Part shown: positions 1 through 13,325 of the stretch, piece after piece
Layout: every line of letters starts with the position of its first letter
Position numbering within the stretch: the first letter of the stretch is position 1
DNA from: Streptacidiphilus albus JL83
GTDB lineage: Bacteria; Actinomycetota; Actinomycetes; Streptomycetales; Streptomycetaceae
Length of the DNA stretch: 64,000 nt
Reading direction: 5' to 3'
Assembly: GCF_000744705.1 (NCBI RefSeq)
Contig: NZ_JQML01000001.1
Location: forward strand, 4,846,017-4,910,016
Made by a program: the position numbers and the translations under genes
Notes under the pieces: model-generated
The model's database searches: none
The model's input: only the letters and a program-made list of their open reading frames with translations
Told to the model about the DNA's origin: nothing

Positions 1-85
1 GGTACACCCTGATCAGCCCCATCAGCAGGTACTTGCCCACCAGTAGAGCGACCAGGGCGATGAGGCCCATCAGCAGGTACGTCAC
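1..85 (-). CDS. yidD: YidD, membrane protein insertion efficiency factor (5' end only)
   Basis: Only the first 28 codons are in the window. A GTG start at 85 overlaps the rnpA stop codon (GTGA), so translation is probably coupled to rnpA. The visible product begins [15 protein letters not shown] and is hydrophobic, ending in a L-I-R-V-Y segment that resembles the start of the YidD core. YidD is a small membrane-associated protein that assists YidC insertion. The assignment rests mostly on the conserved order rpmH-rnpA-yidD-yidC; the diagnostic cysteine-rich core lies outside the window. Confidence 0.6.
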   Translation of the reverse strand, partial: MTYLLMGLIALVALLVGKYLLMGLIRVY

Positions 86-567
86 TGCCCTGCTCCCGTC
101 GGCGAGGAGGAGGCGGTACCGGTGCTCCGCGGCCGGTTGCCACGGGGCGCCGTCAACTTCCGCAGTGCGGAGTCAAGATCGCGTTCCAGGTCCGCGTAGT
201 CCGCTGTCCCGGCTGAGGGCAGCGCGCGAACCACTACCAGGCTACCTGCGGGCAGCCCGGAGATACGTGCGGCTACCAAGTGACGCAATCGACGCTTCAC
301 ACGGTTGCGGACCACGGCGGGTCCGACTGCCTTGCTGACGACAAAACCCGCACGCACCGGGGAGAGACTCTCCTTGGTGCTGTGCGGGTCTGTAGACGAC
401 AAGCCCGTGTGTGCAACGGGATCACCGACGCCGTACGAACCCGGTCCGGATGCACCCTCGCTTTCGCAGAGGTGCACGACCAGTAGGGGACGTCCAGCGC
501 GGCGACCCCGCCGCACCGCGGTCGCGAAGTCCTGGCGCCGCCTCAGCCGATGGTCGGAGGGCAGCAC
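82..567 (-). CDS. rnpA: Ribonuclease P protein component
   Basis: Protein subunit of RNase P, which binds the catalytic RNA and helps cleave 5' leaders from pre-tRNAs. The product is about 161 aa from a GTG start at 567, chosen because the conserved N-terminus ([20 protein letters not shown]) begins there. The RNR signature appears as [11 protein letters not shown]. The protein is longer than the usual ~120 aa because of a Gly/Ser-rich insert between the first strand (LLVVHL) and the [11 protein letters not shown] strand, and a disordered C-terminal tail. It lies directly downstream of rpmH and overlaps yidD, as is standard in actinobacteria. Confidence 0.93.
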   Translation of the reverse strand: MLPSDHRLRRRQDFATAVRRGRRAGRPLLVVHLCESEGASGPGSYGVGDPVAHTGLSSTDPHSTKESLSPVRAGFVVSKAVGPAVVRNRVKRRLRHLVAARISGLPAGSLVVVRALPSAGTADYADLERDLDSALRKLTAPRGNRPRSTGTASSSPTGAGQ

Positions 568-583
568 GTCATGACCGACAAGA

Positions 584-721
584 TCAGGCGGACAGGCGGG
601 CGCGGCCCTTTTCGCGGCGGGCCGCGAGGATCGCGCGGCCGGCACGGGTACGCATCCGCAGGCGGAAGCCATGGGTCTTCGCGCGACGACGGTTGTTCGG
701 CTGGAAGGTGCGCTTGCTCAC
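584..721 (-). CDS. rpmH: 50S ribosomal protein L34
   Basis: A 45-aa basic protein of the large ribosomal subunit. The product starts [18 protein letters not shown] and ends in [10 protein letters not shown], matching the family along its whole length. The start is the GTG at 721, preceded by GGAG about 8 nt upstream on the minus strand. It is divergent from dnaA and heads the rpmH-rnpA-yidD operon. Confidence 0.97.
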   Translation of the reverse strand: MSKRTFQPNNRRRAKTHGFRLRMRTRAGRAILAARREKGRARLSA

Positions 722-1129
722 GGGGGGACTCCAGGGATGAATCGAAGGGTGGCGGGGCGTCGTCTGGCCGTCACCGTGCGTCCGCGCGATCCCCGAAACC
801 GTTATGTACGGTGATCCACGACGCCCGTAGCTGCGCGCCTTGGTGTGCGGATATTCCGCGGGCATGCGGCAGCGGCCATCGACAACTCGACCTCGTTACG
901 GTACGTGGAACTGACCCGACGGGTCAAACCGAGCATCCTCGCCCGGGGCGGCACGGGAGGGTGCGACGGGTCTGCGACACTGCTTGTACACACCCTGTGG
1001 ACAAGAACTTGAACGCAGGCACCACCGCTGACTACCGTTGGCAGACTCATCGCCCCCTCCCGTCCTCCGGCACCTCGCCCCGGTTCTTCCCACACCACCC
1101 GCCCCGGTGGAACGAGAAAGCGTGCACCA
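722..1129. promoter_or_regulatory. rpmH-dnaA divergent promoter region with an inverted DnaA-box pair
   Basis: A 408-bp non-coding region between two divergent genes. A perfect DnaA box in reverse orientation (TGTGGACAA, 996-1004) faces a one-mismatch forward box (TTGTACACA, 984-992) with 3 bp between them. This arrangement fits the DnaA autoregulation reported for Streptomyces dnaA promoters. A separate perfect palindrome TGACCCG-A-CGGGTCA lies at 912-926, upstream of the boxes. Promoter -10/-35 elements were not assigned. The dnaA ribosome site is GAGAAAG at 1114-1120. Confidence 0.6.
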
Positions 1130-3049
1130 GTGGCTGATACGAGCAGCGACCTTGCGACCGTCTGGGAGCGGGTCGTCGAGCGACTGGGCAACGACCTGGG
1201 CGTGGAGTCCATGGACCGCAAGTGGCTGGAGCGCACCGCCCCGATGGGGCTGATGCATGACACCGCGCTGCTGGCCGCACCCAACGAGATGGCGAAGAGC
1301 AAGCTGGAGGGCCATCTTCTCCCGCGGATCACCGACGCGCTGAGCCAGCAGTACGGCCGCGCCATCCGGATCGCGGTGATCGTGGACGCCAATGCCGCCG
1401 CGCTGGCCAAGCCCTCGGCCGGCGCCCCACCGCTGGAGGGCGAGCGCCAGGGCGAGCGGGCCGGCGAGCGCCCCGGGGACCGGGGCAACGAGTACGGCGG
1501 CTACCAGCCGCAGCACCGCGACTACCCGCCGGCCCCGCAGCAGCAGCCCGGCTACGGCTACGAGTACGACCCCCGCTCCGGCGGCTATCCGGAGCGGGGC
1601 GGCTACTACGGCGGCGGCCCCGGCTACTCCGGCGGCTTCCCCGGACGCGGCCAGCACAGCCAGGACGACGAGTGGCCCCCGGCCGCGCCCCCGCAGACCC
1701 GTCCCTGGGAGCAGCGCTCCGAGCCGCAGCGCCCCGAGCACCTGCGCCAGGAGCACGGCCACCAGGACCGCCCGGTTCCGGACCGGCACCAGCAGGACCT
1801 CCAGCAGGAGCGGTTGCACCAGGACCGGCTGCACCAGGAGCACCAGCAGGAGGACCGTTCCGAGCACCTCCCGGCCGTGCGTCCCGCCTCCGAGGTCGGC
1901 GGGCGGCCCGCGCCGGACGGCTCGATGCCGACCCCGATGCCGCAGCACCCGAACATGCCGGCCCACCGGCCCGGCGGCGGTTCGAGCAACAGCGCGGGCC
2001 TGGCCCGCAAGGACGAGCCGGCTGCCCGGCTGAACCCCAAGTACCTCTTCGAGACCTTCGTCATCGGCTCCAGCAACCGCTTCGCCCACGCGGCCGCGGT
2101 CGCCGTCGCCGAGGCGCCCGCCAAGGCCTACAACCCGCTGTTCATCTACGGCGAGTCCGGTCTCGGCAAGACCCATCTGCTGCACGCCATCGGGCACTAC
2201 GCCCGCAGCCTCTATCCCGGGACCCGGGTCCGGTACGTGAGCTCGGAGGAGTTCACCAACGAGTTCATCAACTCGATCCGGGACGACAAGGGCGACGGCT
2301 TCCGGCAGCGCTACCGGGACATGGACATCCTGCTGGTCGACGACATCCAGTTCCTGCAGAGCAAGGAGTCGACCCAGGAGGAGTTCTTCCACACCTTCAA
2401 CACCCTGCACAACGCCAACAAGCAGATCGTGATCTCCTCGGACCGGCCGCCCAAGCAGCTGGTCACGCTGGAGGACCGGCTGCGCAACCGGTTCGAGTGG
2501 GGCCTGACCACCGACGTCCAGCCGCCCGAGCTGGAGACCCGGATCGCGATCCTGCGCAAGAAGGCCATCCAGGAGCAACTCAACGCCCCTTCCGAGGTGC
2601 TGGAGTTCATCGCCTCCCGGATCTCGCGCAACATCCGGGAGTTGGAGGGCGCACTGATCCGGGTGACGGCCTTCGCCAGTCTCAACCGGGCGCCGGTGGA
2701 CCTGCAGTTGGCCGAGGTCGTGCTCAAGGACCTGGTGCCCGGCGGTGAGGAGGCCGGCCCGGAGATCACCGCGACGGTCATCATGCAGCAGACCGCGGCG
2801 TACTTCGGGCTGAGCGTGGACGACCTGTGCGGCTCTTCCCGGAGCCGGGTACTGGTGACCGCCCGGCAGATCGCCATGTACCTGTGCCGGGAGCTGACCG
2901 ACCTGTCGCTGCCGAAGATCGGCGCCCAGTTCGGCGGCCGGGACCACACCACGGTCATGCACGCCGACCGGAAGATCCGGACGATGATGGCGGAGCGGCG
3001 GTCCATCTACAACCAGGTGACCGAGCTCACCAACCGCATCAAGAGCTGA
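1130..3049 (+). CDS. dnaA: Chromosomal replication initiator protein DnaA
   Basis: Initiator that binds DnaA boxes at oriC and opens the duplex. The protein is 639 aa, close to the size of other Streptomyces DnaA proteins. Domain I is at about 1-90. A very long low-complexity domain II (about 100-295) is rich in Gly, Tyr, Pro, Gln, Arg and His, with repeated [15 protein letters not shown] stretches. The AAA+ domain III has Walker [10 protein letters not shown] (~341-349) and Walker [10 protein letters not shown] (~399-407). Domain IV carries the DNA-binding signature [11 protein letters not shown] (~602-612). The GTG start at 1130 follows GAGAAAG and gives the conserved [15 protein letters not shown]-terminus. 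Confidence 0.98.
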   Translation: MADTSSDLATVWERVVERLGNDLGVESMDRKWLERTAPMGLMHDTALLAAPNEMAKSKLEGHLLPRITDALSQQYGRAIRIAVIVDANAAALAKPSAGAPPLEGERQGERAGERPGDRGNEYGGYQPQHRDYPPAPQQQPGYGYEYDPRSGGYPERGGYYGGGPGYSGGFPGRGQHSQDDEWPPAAPPQTRPWEQRSEPQRPEHLRQEHGHQDRPVPDRHQQDLQQERLHQDRLHQEHQQEDRSEHLPAVRPASEVGGRPAPDGSMPTPMPQHPNMPAHRPGGGSSNSAGLARKDEPAARLNPKYLFETFVIGSSNRFAHAAAVAVAEAPAKAYNPLFIYGESGLGKTHLLHAIGHYARSLYPGTRVRYVSSEEFTNEFINSIRDDKGDGFRQRYRDMDILLVDDIQFLQSKESTQEEFFHTFNTLHNANKQIVISSDRPPKQLVTLEDRLRNRFEWGLTTDVQPPELETRIAILRKKAIQEQLNAPSEVLEFIASRISRNIRELEGALIRVTAFASLNRAPVDLQLAEVVLKDLVPGGEEAGPEITATVIMQQTAAYFGLSVDDLCGSSRSRVLVTARQIAMYLCRELTDLSLPKIGAQFGGRDHTTVMHADRKIRTMMAERRSIYNQVTELTNRIKS

Positions 3050-4034
3050 CCCCGGACGAGCCGGGTGGCGGGCGTCGGGACTCCGGTCCCGGCGCCCGCT
3101 TTCACGTTCCCGCCGGATCGGCGGGGCAGCGGCGGCACCGGCGAGGGCAGTGGCGGCACCGGCGGCGCCCCCGATCCGCGAATCGGCCGCCCGTACAGCT
3201 GCGCAGTCGATTCGAACGGCAGGGTCCGCAGGGGAGGTAGTCCACAGATTGCCGGAGTTTTCCCCGTCCACACCCTGGGGAGGACCGAGTTATCCAGAAC
3301 CTCTCCACAGCGGCACCTCCGACCGAGGTGTTTGCCCAGCTCATCGGCCTGTGTACTTGTGGGCAAGGATTATCCACAGGCTGTGGAGAACTGAGGGGCC
3401 GTCAACCGGCCGCCAGAGTTGTCCACGCTCCGTCCCCAGGATCAGGGTACTTGTCCCCAGGTTTTCCACTGTTCTCCACAGGAATATCCCCAGTTCGGCA
3501 ACATCGATCCGCATTTCACTGCCACGAGTGAAAGAGGCCACAGAGTGTTGCCAGAGGGGCTGGGGAGAACTGCCCCCAAACCTGGGGACGGCGCTGGGGA
3601 AAACCTGGGGACAACTCAACTGCCCTGTGGGGGAAGCACGCTACGTCCACAGCAGGCCCTGTTTGTCCACTGCCGGGTCCCCAGGTCAATGTGGATAAAA
3701 AATGGGCCCTGACCTGCTGAAGAAGGGGTTATCCACGGTATCCACAACACCTACTACTACTACTCAACATAGATAGCTGGAGCATGATCGAAAAGCAGGT
3801 GGGTGCCAAATCTGTGGACGAGCGGAACCCGACACGAGTTCGAGGCCTCTTCGGCCCATCTGCCTCGACCGTCGGTGGAGTGCGTCAGACTGTCCTTCGG
3901 CAACAGGCGCAGCAGCCGACCCGTTCGGTGGTTCACTGCACCTACTGGAACTGTCCCCACCCTGGGGACGGTCCCAAACAAGACGTGCCGAAGAAGCAGT
4001 CCCGACAGCAGCAGCACACAGGAGGCGGTTACCG
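3050..4034. other. oriC: Replication origin oriC
   Basis: The 985-bp dnaA-dnaN intergenic region has no convincing gene and is dense in DnaA boxes of the TTGTCCACA type in both orientations. Clear examples are TTATCCACA 3370-3378, TTGTCCACG 3419-3427, TTGTCCACT 3663-3671, TGTGGATAA 3690-3698, TTATCCACG 3729-3737 and GTATCCACA 3738-3746. Many weaker variants (TTCTCCACA, TTGTCCCCA, TAGTCCACA) lie between them. Two dense groups flank a central stretch around 3490-3590, as in other Streptomyces origins. The 3' part (about 3750-4010) is box-poor and leads to the dnaN ribosome site AGGAGG at 4020-4025. Confidence 0.95.
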
Positions 4035-5165
4035 GTGAAGTTCCGGGTCGAGCGTGACGTCCTCGCGGAGGCCGTGGCCTGGGCCGCGCGCAGCCTCCCG
4101 GCACGGCCTCCGGTGCCGGTGCTGGCCGGCCTGCTGCTGGCGGCGGACGAGGGCAAGCTGAGCCTCTCCGGGTTCGACTACGAGGTCTCCGCCCGGGTGG
4201 AGACCGAGGCCGACATCGACGAGCCGGGCACGGTCCTGGTCTCGGGCCGGCTGCTGGCCGACATCTCCCGCTCGCTGCCCAACCGACCGGTGGAGATCTC
4301 CACCGACGGTGTGCGCGTGATCGTGCTCTGCGGCAGCTCGCGGTTCACCCTGCCGACCCTGCCGGTGGACGAGTACCCGGCGCTGCCGCAGATGCCGACC
4401 GTCTCCGGCGTCGTCCCCGGGGACGCCTTCGCCGCCGCCGTCGCCCAGGTCGCCACCGCGGCCGGCCGCGACGACACCCTGCCGGTGCTCACCGGTGTCC
4501 GGGTGGAGATCGAGGGGGACCGGGTCACCCTGGCCGCCACCGACCGCTACCGCTTCGCCGTCCGCGAGCTGCTCTGGAAGCCGGAGCAGGAGGGCCTCTC
4601 CGCGGTCGCCCTGGTGCCCGCCAAGACGCTGCTGGACACCGCCAAGTCCCTCAGCGCCGGCGACGTCGTCAGCATCGCCCTGGCCGGCAGCGGCAAGGGC
4701 GAGGGCCTGATCGGCTTCGAGGGCGCCGGCCGCCGCACCACCACCCGGCTGCTGGAGGGCGAGTTCCCGAAGTTCCGGGCGCTGTTCCCGACCGAGTTCA
4801 ACTCCATCGCCACCATCGAGACCCCGGCCTTCGTCGAGGCCGTGAAGCGTGTCTCGCTGGTCGCCGAGCGGAACACTCCGGTGCGGCTCAGCTTCGAGCA
4901 GGGCGTGTTGACCCTGGAGGCGGGCTCCGGCGACGACGCCCAGGCCACCGAGCGCGTCGACGCGGACCTGGAGGGCGACGACATCTCGATCGCCTTCAAC
5001 CCGGCCTACCTGCTGGACGGCCTCTCGGCCATCGACTCGGCCATCGCCCAGCTGAGCTTCACCACGTCGACCAAGCCGGCCCTGCTCAGCGGCAAGCCCT
5101 CGCAGGACGCCGAGGCGGACGAGGCGTACAAGTACTTGATCATGCCGGTGCGGTTGTCCGGCTGA
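4035..5165 (+). CDS. dnaN: DNA polymerase III beta sliding clamp
   Basis: Ring-shaped processivity clamp that tethers the replicative polymerase. The product is 376 aa, typical for actinobacterial DnaN. It starts KFRVERDVLAEAVAWAARSLP and carries the conserved LPVLTGVRVEIEG and ATDRYRFAVREL segments of the middle domain. It ends in the universal clamp C-terminus YLIMPVRLSG. The GTG start at 4035 follows AGGAGG with a 9-nt gap. It is followed by gnd and recF on the same strand. Confidence 0.97.
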   Translation: MKFRVERDVLAEAVAWAARSLPARPPVPVLAGLLLAADEGKLSLSGFDYEVSARVETEADIDEPGTVLVSGRLLADISRSLPNRPVEISTDGVRVIVLCGSSRFTLPTLPVDEYPALPQMPTVSGVVPGDAFAAAVAQVATAAGRDDTLPVLTGVRVEIEGDRVTLAATDRYRFAVRELLWKPEQEGLSAVALVPAKTLLDTAKSLSAGDVVSIALAGSGKGEGLIGFEGAGRRTTTRLLEGEFPKFRALFPTEFNSIATIETPAFVEAVKRVSLVAERNTPVRLSFEQGVLTLEAGSGDDAQATERVDADLEGDDISIAFNPAYLLDGLSAIDSAIAQLSFTTSTKPALLSGKPSQDAEADEAYKYLIMPVRLSG

Positions 5166-5213
5166 AAAGGGTTGGAGCATGCCGGTGCGGTGGTCCGGCT
5201 GAAAAAGGGTTGG
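5141..5213 (+). repeat. Tandem duplication of the dnaN 3' end
   Basis: The last codons of dnaN plus the following spacer (5141-5174, from CATGCCGGTGCGG to AGGGTTGG) are repeated immediately downstream at 5178-5213, with only a T-to-G change and one extra A. The second copy is outside the reading frame and has no function that I can see. It looks like a small tandem duplication that left dnaN intact. Confidence 0.85.
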
Positions 5214-5385
5214 CGCACGCTGGGTGCCCCGATGGAGCGACTTCGCCGGGGCACCCACCGGCCGTTCCGGGCCGGTACCGCAGATGGGCCCCTACGCCCG
5301 GTGCCGGGGTACCCCCGGGCGTAGGCTCGCCCCGTGGCGGCAAGGGGGCCGCGCGTCGGTAGTCACCTCGAACGAAGGACTTGTG

Positions 5386-6261
5386 ATGGAGCTCGGACTG
5401 ATCGGTCTCGGCAAGATGGGCGGCAACATGCGCGAGCGCATCCGCCGCGCGGGCCACACCGTCGTCGGCTACGACCGCAACCCTGACCTGGCCGACGTGG
5501 CGAGCCTCAAGGAACTGGTCAGCACGCTCCACGCGCCGCGTGTGGTCTGGGTGATGGTTCCGGCCGGCGCCCCGACCCAGGCCACCGTCGACGAGCTCGC
5601 CGAGCTGCTGGAGCCCGGCGACGTGGTCGTGGACGGCGGCAACTCCCGTTGGACGGACGACGAGAAGCACGCCGCCGAGCTGGCCGCCAAGGGCATCGGC
5701 TTCGTCGACTGCGGTGTCTCCGGCGGCGTCTGGGGCCTGCAGAACGGCTACGCGCTGATGTACGGCGGCGAGGCCGCGGACATCGCCAAGGTCCAGCCGA
5801 TCTTCGACGCGCTGAAGCCCGAGGGCGACTTCGGCTCCGTCCACGCGGGCAAGGTCGGCGCCGGCCACTTCGCCAAGATGGTCCACAACGGCATCGAGTA
5901 CGCCATGATGCAGGCCTACGCCGAGGGTTGGGAGCTGCTTGAGGCCGTGGACTCGGTCACCGACGTCCGCGAGGTCTTCCGCAGCTGGCAGGAGGGCACG
6001 GTCATCCGTTCCTGGCTGCTGGACCTGGCCGTCAACGCCCTGGACGACGACGAGCACCTGGCGAAGCTCAAGGGCTTCGCCCAGGACTCGGGCGAGGGCC
6101 GCTGGACGGTCGAGGCCGCCATCGACCACGCCGTGCCGCTGCCCGCGATCACCGCCAGCCTGTTCGCCCGGTTCGCCTCGCGCCAGGACGACTCCCCGCA
6201 GATGAAGATGATCGCCGCGCTGCGCAACCAGTTCGGCGGCCACGCGGTCGAGTCCAAGTAG
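5386..6261 (+). CDS. gnd: 6-phosphogluconate dehydrogenase, decarboxylating (short, NAD-type)
   Basis: Oxidative decarboxylation of 6-phosphogluconate to ribulose 5-phosphate in the pentose phosphate pathway. The product is 291 aa, the short YqeC/GndA-like form rather than the ~470-aa form. The Rossmann motif GLGKMGGNM is at the N-terminus, followed by [14 protein letters not shown] (substrate loop) and [15 protein letters not shown], which holds the catalytic lysine and the conserved HN pair. The ATG at 5386 follows GAAGGA at 5374-5379 and gives the expected [11 protein letters not shown] start; longer upstream starts are rejected. Its place between dnaN and recF is typical of Streptomyces. 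Confidence 0.93.
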   Translation: MELGLIGLGKMGGNMRERIRRAGHTVVGYDRNPDLADVASLKELVSTLHAPRVVWVMVPAGAPTQATVDELAELLEPGDVVVDGGNSRWTDDEKHAAELAAKGIGFVDCGVSGGVWGLQNGYALMYGGEAADIAKVQPIFDALKPEGDFGSVHAGKVGAGHFAKMVHNGIEYAMMQAYAEGWELLEAVDSVTDVREVFRSWQEGTVIRSWLLDLAVNALDDDEHLAKLKGFAQDSGEGRWTVEAAIDHAVPLPAITASLFARFASRQDDSPQMKMIAALRNQFGGHAVESK

Positions 6262-6326
6262 TACCGACAGACCGCGGCAGTACCGGGCAGTCCGACGACG
6301 AGCAGAAGGCCGACGAGAACCAGACC

Positions 6327-7457
6327 ATGCACGTCGCGCATCTGTCGTTGGCCGACTTCCGCTCCTACGCCCGGGTCGAGGTTCCGCTCGACCCGGGCGT
6401 CACCGCGTTCACCGGTCCCAACGGCCAGGGCAAGACCAACCTGGTCGAGGCCGTCGGCTATGTGGCGACCCTGGCCAGCCACCGGGTCGCCGGTGACGCA
6501 CCGCTGGTGCGGCTGGGCGCGGAGCGGGCGGTGATCCGTGCCGCCGTGGTCAGGGACCAGCGCTCCACCCTGGTCGAGCTGGAGCTCAACCCCGGCCGGG
6601 CCAACCGGGCCCGGATCAACCGCTCCGACAACGTCCGCCCGCGCGATGTGCTCGGGCTGCTGCGCACGGTCCTGTTCGCGCCCGAGGACCTGGCCCTGGT
6701 CAAGGGCGATCCCGGCGAGCGGCGGCGCTTCCTGGACGATCTGCTGGTCGCCCGGGCCCCACGGCTGGCCGGGGTCCGGCAGGACTACGAGCGGGTGCTG
6801 AAGCAGCGCAACGCCCTGCTGAAGAGCGCGGCCATGGCCCGCCGGTCCAGCGGGCGGGTGGAGCTGTCCACTCTCGACGTCTGGGACGACCACCTGGCCA
6901 GGGCCGGTGCGGAACTGCTGGCCGCCCGGCTGGACCTGGTCGCCGCGCTGCAGCCGCTGGTCCGGGCCGGCTACGAGGAGCTGGCCCCCGGGGGCGGGCC
7001 GACGCTGCTCCAGTACCGCAGCTCCATGGGCGAGGAGGCGGAGCTGGGTGGCGGCCGGGAGGGCCTGTACGGGGCGCTGCTGGGGGCGTTGGGCGCGGCC
7101 CGCAAGCAGGAGATCGAGCGCGGCATCACCCTGGTCGGTCCGCACCGCGACGAGCTGGGGCTGCGCCTCGGCGAACTGCCCGCCAAGGGCTACGCCAGCC
7201 ACGGTGAGTGCTGGTCCTTCGCACTGGCGCTGCGCCTCGGCTCCTACGAGCTGCTGCGCGCCGACGGCGGCGAGCCGGTGCTGATCCTGGACGACGTCTT
7301 CGCCGAGCTGGACTCCCGCCGCCGCGAGCGGCTGGCCGAGCTGGTGGCCCCCGGGGAGCAGGTGCTGGTGACGGCGGCGGTCCCGGAGGACGTGCCGGAG
7401 TCGCTGAAGGGCGTACGGTACGCCGTCGCCGGCGGTGATGTGAGCCGCATCGCATGA
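6327..7457 (+). CDS. recF: DNA replication and repair protein RecF
   Basis: SMC-like ATPase that helps load RecA at single-strand gaps. The product is 376 aa. Walker A is GPNGQGKTN near residue 31. A RecF-type segment [19 protein letters not shown] is at about 112-130, and the C-terminal ABC/Walker B region reads [11 protein letters not shown]. The start at ATG 6327 gives [14 protein letters not shown], a normal RecF N-terminus. It lies in the dnaN-gnd-recF-DUF721-gyrB series. Confidence 0.96.
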   Translation: MHVAHLSLADFRSYARVEVPLDPGVTAFTGPNGQGKTNLVEAVGYVATLASHRVAGDAPLVRLGAERAVIRAAVVRDQRSTLVELELNPGRANRARINRSDNVRPRDVLGLLRTVLFAPEDLALVKGDPGERRRFLDDLLVARAPRLAGVRQDYERVLKQRNALLKSAAMARRSSGRVELSTLDVWDDHLARAGAELLAARLDLVAALQPLVRAGYEELAPGGGPTLLQYRSSMGEEAELGGGREGLYGALLGALGAARKQEIERGITLVGPHRDELGLRLGELPAKGYASHGECWSFALALRLGSYELLRADGGEPVLILDDVFAELDSRRRERLAELVAPGEQVLVTAAVPEDVPESLKGVRYAVAGGDVSRIA

Positions 7458-7521
7458 CGTCTCCCGTTACCGGCGGGTGCTCGTAGGCTTGCATCCCCAG
7501 GCTGGGGAGAGTGAGGCTGCG

Positions 7522-8079
7522 GTGAACCACGTGAACGGACCGACCGACCCGGTGCAGGCGTCCACGCCCGTCGACGAGCCCGAGCTCTCCGGTGTCGACC
7601 TGGCGCGGGTGGCGCTGCGCAATGCCAAGGAGCAGGCCCGGCTGCGCGGGGACAGCGTCCGGCAGCGCAAGGAGGCCAAGCGGACCGGGCTGCGCAGCGG
7701 GGCGCGGGCGGACGGCCGGGACCCGCAGCCGCTGGGGGCGGCGATCAGCCGGCTGGTGGCCGAGCGCGGCTGGGAGGCGCCGGCGGCGGTGGGCGGGGTG
7801 ATGGGCCGCTGGCCGCAGATCGTGGGCCGGGACCTGGCCGCGCACTGCGAGCCGGAGAGCTATGCGGAGGAGGACCGGGTGCTGACCGTCCGTTGCAGTT
7901 CGACGGCCTGGGCGACGCAGATCCGGCTGATGGCGCCACAGCTGGTGCGGCGGCTGAACCAGGAACTCGGCAGCGGCACGGTGACCCTGATCAGGGTTCA
8001 GGGACCGGGGGGTGCGCCGCGCAGTTACGGGCGGCTGCGGGCACCCGGAAGCAAGGGTCCGGGTGACACCTGGGGGTGA
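7522..8079 (+). CDS. DUF721 family protein (DciA-like)
   Basis: The product is about 185 aa from the GTG at 7522; an upstream in-frame start at 7477 is possible but less likely. A charged N-terminus with LARVALRNAKEQARLRGD precedes the DUF721 core, LVAERGWEAPAAVGGVMGRW followed by WPQIVGRDLAAHCEPESY. The core ends in TVRCSSTAWATQIRLM and LVRRLNQELG. DUF721 relatives include the DciA helicase-loading proteins, and the gene sits between recF and gyrB in most actinobacteria, which suggests a replication role; the biochemical function here is inferred. Confidence 0.88.
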   Translation: MNHVNGPTDPVQASTPVDEPELSGVDLARVALRNAKEQARLRGDSVRQRKEAKRTGLRSGARADGRDPQPLGAAISRLVAERGWEAPAAVGGVMGRWPQIVGRDLAAHCEPESYAEEDRVLTVRCSSTAWATQIRLMAPQLVRRLNQELGSGTVTLIRVQGPGGAPRSYGRLRAPGSKGPGDTWG

Positions 8080-10431
<2,352 letters not shown>

Positions 10432-10491
10432 CGACCCCGCAGGTCGTCAGAAGGTCCCTGGCAGCAACGCACGAGAGGAAACTGACCCGCA

Positions 10492-13173
10492 GTGGTCGAC
10501 GACGACAAGCCCAACGGCCCCGAGTCCAACGAGGACCCCGACGCCGGTCTGGCCGCCCTGGCCCGCACCGACCTGCGCATCGAACAGGTCGAGCTCGAGA
10601 GCGAGATGCAGCGCTCCTACCTCGACTACGCGATGAGCGTGATCGTGAGCCGGGCCCTGCCCGAGGTCCGCGACGGCCTCAAGCCGGTGCACCGCCGGGT
10701 GCTGTACGCGATGTACGACGGCGGCTACCGGCCGGAGAAGGGCTACTACAAGTGCGCCCGCGTCGTCGGCGACGTGATGGGCAACTACCACCCGCACGGT
10801 GACACCTCGATCTACGACACCGTGGTCCGGCTGGCGCAGCCCTGGTCGCTGCGGATGCCGCTGGTGGACGGCAACGGCAACTTCGGCTCGCCGGGCAACG
10901 ACCCGGCGGCGGCCATGCGCTACACCGAGTGCAAGATGATGCCGCTGGCCATGGAGATGATGCGGGACATCGACGAGGAGACCGTCGACTTCTCCGCCAA
11001 CTACGACGGCCGCTCGCAGGAGCCCGACGTCCTCCCGGCCCGCTTCCCGAACCTGCTGGTCAACGGCGCGACCGGGATCGCGGTCGGGATGGCGACCAAC
11101 ATCCCGCCGCACAACCTGCGCGAGGTCGCCTCGGGTGCGCTGTGGTACCTGGCCAACCCGACCGCCTCCAACGAGGAGCTCCAGGAAGCCCTGATCGAGC
11201 GGATCAAGGGCCCGGACTTCCCGACCGGCGCGCTGATCGTCGGCCGCCGCGGGATCGAGGACGCCTACCGCACCGGTCGCGGCTCGATCACCATGCGTGC
11301 GGTGGTCGAGGTCGAGGAGATCCAGGGCCGTCAGTGCCTGGTGATCACCGAGCTGCCGTACCAGGTCAACCCGGACAACCTGGCGCTGAAGATCGCGGAC
11401 CTGGTGAAGGACGGCCGGGTCGGCGGCATCGCCGACGTCCGTGACGAGTCCTCCTCGCGGACCGGCCAGCGGCTGGTCGTGGTGCTCAAGCGCGACGCCG
11501 TGGCCAAGGTGGTGCTGAACAACCTCTACAAGCACACCGACCTGCAGACCAACTTCGGTGCCAACATGCTGGCCCTGGTCGACGGGGTGCCGCGGACGCT
11601 GGCGATCGACGCCTTCATCCGGCACTGGGTCAACCACCAGATCGAGGTCATCGTCCGGCGCACCACCTTCCGGCTGCGCAAGGCCGAGGAGCGCGCCCAC
11701 ATCCTGCGCGGGCTGCTCAAGGCCCTGGACGCGATCGACGAGGTCATCGCGACGATCCGGCGCTCGCACACGGTCGAGGAGTCGCGGGCGGGCCTGATGG
11801 CGCTGCTGGCGATCGACGAGATCCAGGCCAACGCGATCCTGGAGATGCAGCTGCGCCGGCTGGCCGCGCTGGAGCACCAGAAGATCACCGCCGAGTACGA
11901 CGAGTTGATGTCCAAGATCAACGAGTACAACGCCATCCTGGCCTCCCCGGAGCGCCAGCGCGCCATCATCGCCGAGGAGCTGGCGATCGTGGTGGAGAAG
12001 TACGGCGACGAGCGCCGCTCCACGCTCATCCCCTACGAGGGCGACATGTCCGTCGAGGACCTGATCGCCGAAGAGGACATCGTCGTCACCATCACCCGGG
12101 GCGGCTACGTCAAGCGCACCCGGAGCGACCTCTACCGCTCGCAGAAGCGCGGCGGCAAGGGCGTGCGCGGTGCGCAGCTGAAGCAGGACGACATCGTCGA
12201 CCACTTCTTCGTGACCACCACCCACAACTGGATCCTGTTCTTCACCAACAAGGGCCGGGTCTACCGCGCCAAGGGCTACGAGCTGCCGGACGCCGGCCGC
12301 GACGCCCGCGGCCAGCACGTGGCCAACCTGCTGGCGTTCCAGCCGGGCGAGCACATCGCGCAGGTGATGGCGGTGCGCACCTACGAGGCGGCCCCCTACC
12401 TGGTGCTGGCGACCCGTGAGGGCCTGGTCAAGAAGACCCCGCTGAAGGACTACGACTCACCTCGTTCGGGTGGTCTTATCGCGATCAACCTGCGGACCGA
12501 CGATTCCGGCCGCGACGACGAGCTGATCGGCGCCGAGCTGGTCTCCGCCGACGACGACCTGCTGCTGGTGAGCCGGAAGGCCCAGGCGATCCGCTTCACC
12601 GCCACGGACGAGTCGATGCGGCCGATGAGCCGGGCCACGTCGGGTGTGAAGGGGATGAGTTTCCGCGAGGGCGACGAGCTGCTCTCGCTGAACGTCATCC
12701 GCCCGGGCACCTATGTGTTCACGGCCACCGACGGCGGCTACGCGAAGCGCACCAAGGTGGACGAGTACCGGGTGCAGGGTCGCGGCGGTCTCGGCATCAA
12801 GGCGGCCAAGATCGTGGAGGATCGCGGCTCGCTGGTCGGGGCGCTGGTGGTGGAGGAATCGGATGAAATCCTCGCAATCACCCTGGGCGGCGGCGTCATT
12901 CGCACAAGAGTGGCCGAAGTTCGTGAAACCAGTCGTGACACCATGGGCGTCCAACTGATCAACCTGGGTAAGCGGGATGCCGTCGTCGGCATCGCCCGCA
13001 ACGCTGAGGGAGCCGGTGAGGACGAGCTGGACGAGACCGCCGACGGCGAGGCTGCCGTGGACGGGACGGTCGACGCGTCGGGCACGGAGGCCGCCCCGGC
13101 GGACGCCGAGGCCACGGAATCCGGTGTCGGCGAAGACGAGGACCAGGACCGGACGGACGACTCGTCCGACTGA
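10492..13173 (+). CDS. gyrA: DNA gyrase subunit A
   Basis: DNA cleavage and rejoining subunit of gyrase. The product is 893 aa. The winged-helix region holds the active-site tyrosine in AMRYTECKM (Y144). The quinolone-determining region reads [13 protein letters not shown], with Thr where E. coli has Ser83 and Asp at the 87 position. The GyrA box is QKRGGKG in the C-terminal beta-pinwheel. After about residue 830 there is an acidic, Ala/Asp/Glu-rich tail. GTG start at 10492 after GAGAGGAAAC. Confidence 0.97.
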   Translation: MVDDDKPNGPESNEDPDAGLAALARTDLRIEQVELESEMQRSYLDYAMSVIVSRALPEVRDGLKPVHRRVLYAMYDGGYRPEKGYYKCARVVGDVMGNYHPHGDTSIYDTVVRLAQPWSLRMPLVDGNGNFGSPGNDPAAAMRYTECKMMPLAMEMMRDIDEETVDFSANYDGRSQEPDVLPARFPNLLVNGATGIAVGMATNIPPHNLREVASGALWYLANPTASNEELQEALIERIKGPDFPTGALIVGRRGIEDAYRTGRGSITMRAVVEVEEIQGRQCLVITELPYQVNPDNLALKIADLVKDGRVGGIADVRDESSSRTGQRLVVVLKRDAVAKVVLNNLYKHTDLQTNFGANMLALVDGVPRTLAIDAFIRHWVNHQIEVIVRRTTFRLRKAEERAHILRGLLKALDAIDEVIATIRRSHTVEESRAGLMALLAIDEIQANAILEMQLRRLAALEHQKITAEYDELMSKINEYNAILASPERQRAIIAEELAIVVEKYGDERRSTLIPYEGDMSVEDLIAEEDIVVTITRGGYVKRTRSDLYRSQKRGGKGVRGAQLKQDDIVDHFFVTTTHNWILFFTNKGRVYRAKGYELPDAGRDARGQHVANLLAFQPGEHIAQVMAVRTYEAAPYLVLATREGLVKKTPLKDYDSPRSGGLIAINLRTDDSGRDDELIGAELVSADDDLLLVSRKAQAIRFTATDESMRPMSRATSGVKGMSFREGDELLSLNVIRPGTYVFTATDGGYAKRTKVDEYRVQGRGGLGIKAAKIVEDRGSLVGALVVEESDEILAITLGGGVIRTRVAEVRETSRDTMGVQLINLGKRDAVVGIARNAEGAGEDELDETADGEAAVDGTVDASGTEAAPADAEATESGVGEDEDQDRTDDSSD

Positions 13174-13325
13174 CCACCCTCCTGGCTGCGGTACGGTCGG
13201 ACTTCCTGCTGGGGGTGCAGGGGGCCGGCCGTCCGCGGTGCGCGGACGCGGTGACGTGAAGCTGTACAACAACACATGATCCAGGGCTGACCTGCCCTGG
13301 GTGGGGAACTGCGGGAGGATCCAGG

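Noticed and set aside
896..3271. Long open frame on the minus strand across dnaA
   Set aside because: Antisense shadow of a high-GC gene: Arg/Gly/Leu/Val-biased composition, no family motifs, and dnaA on the other strand is certain.
3784..4057. Small frames within the oriC 3' part
   Set aside because: No ribosome sites or conserved sequence, and this lies inside the origin between dnaA and dnaN.
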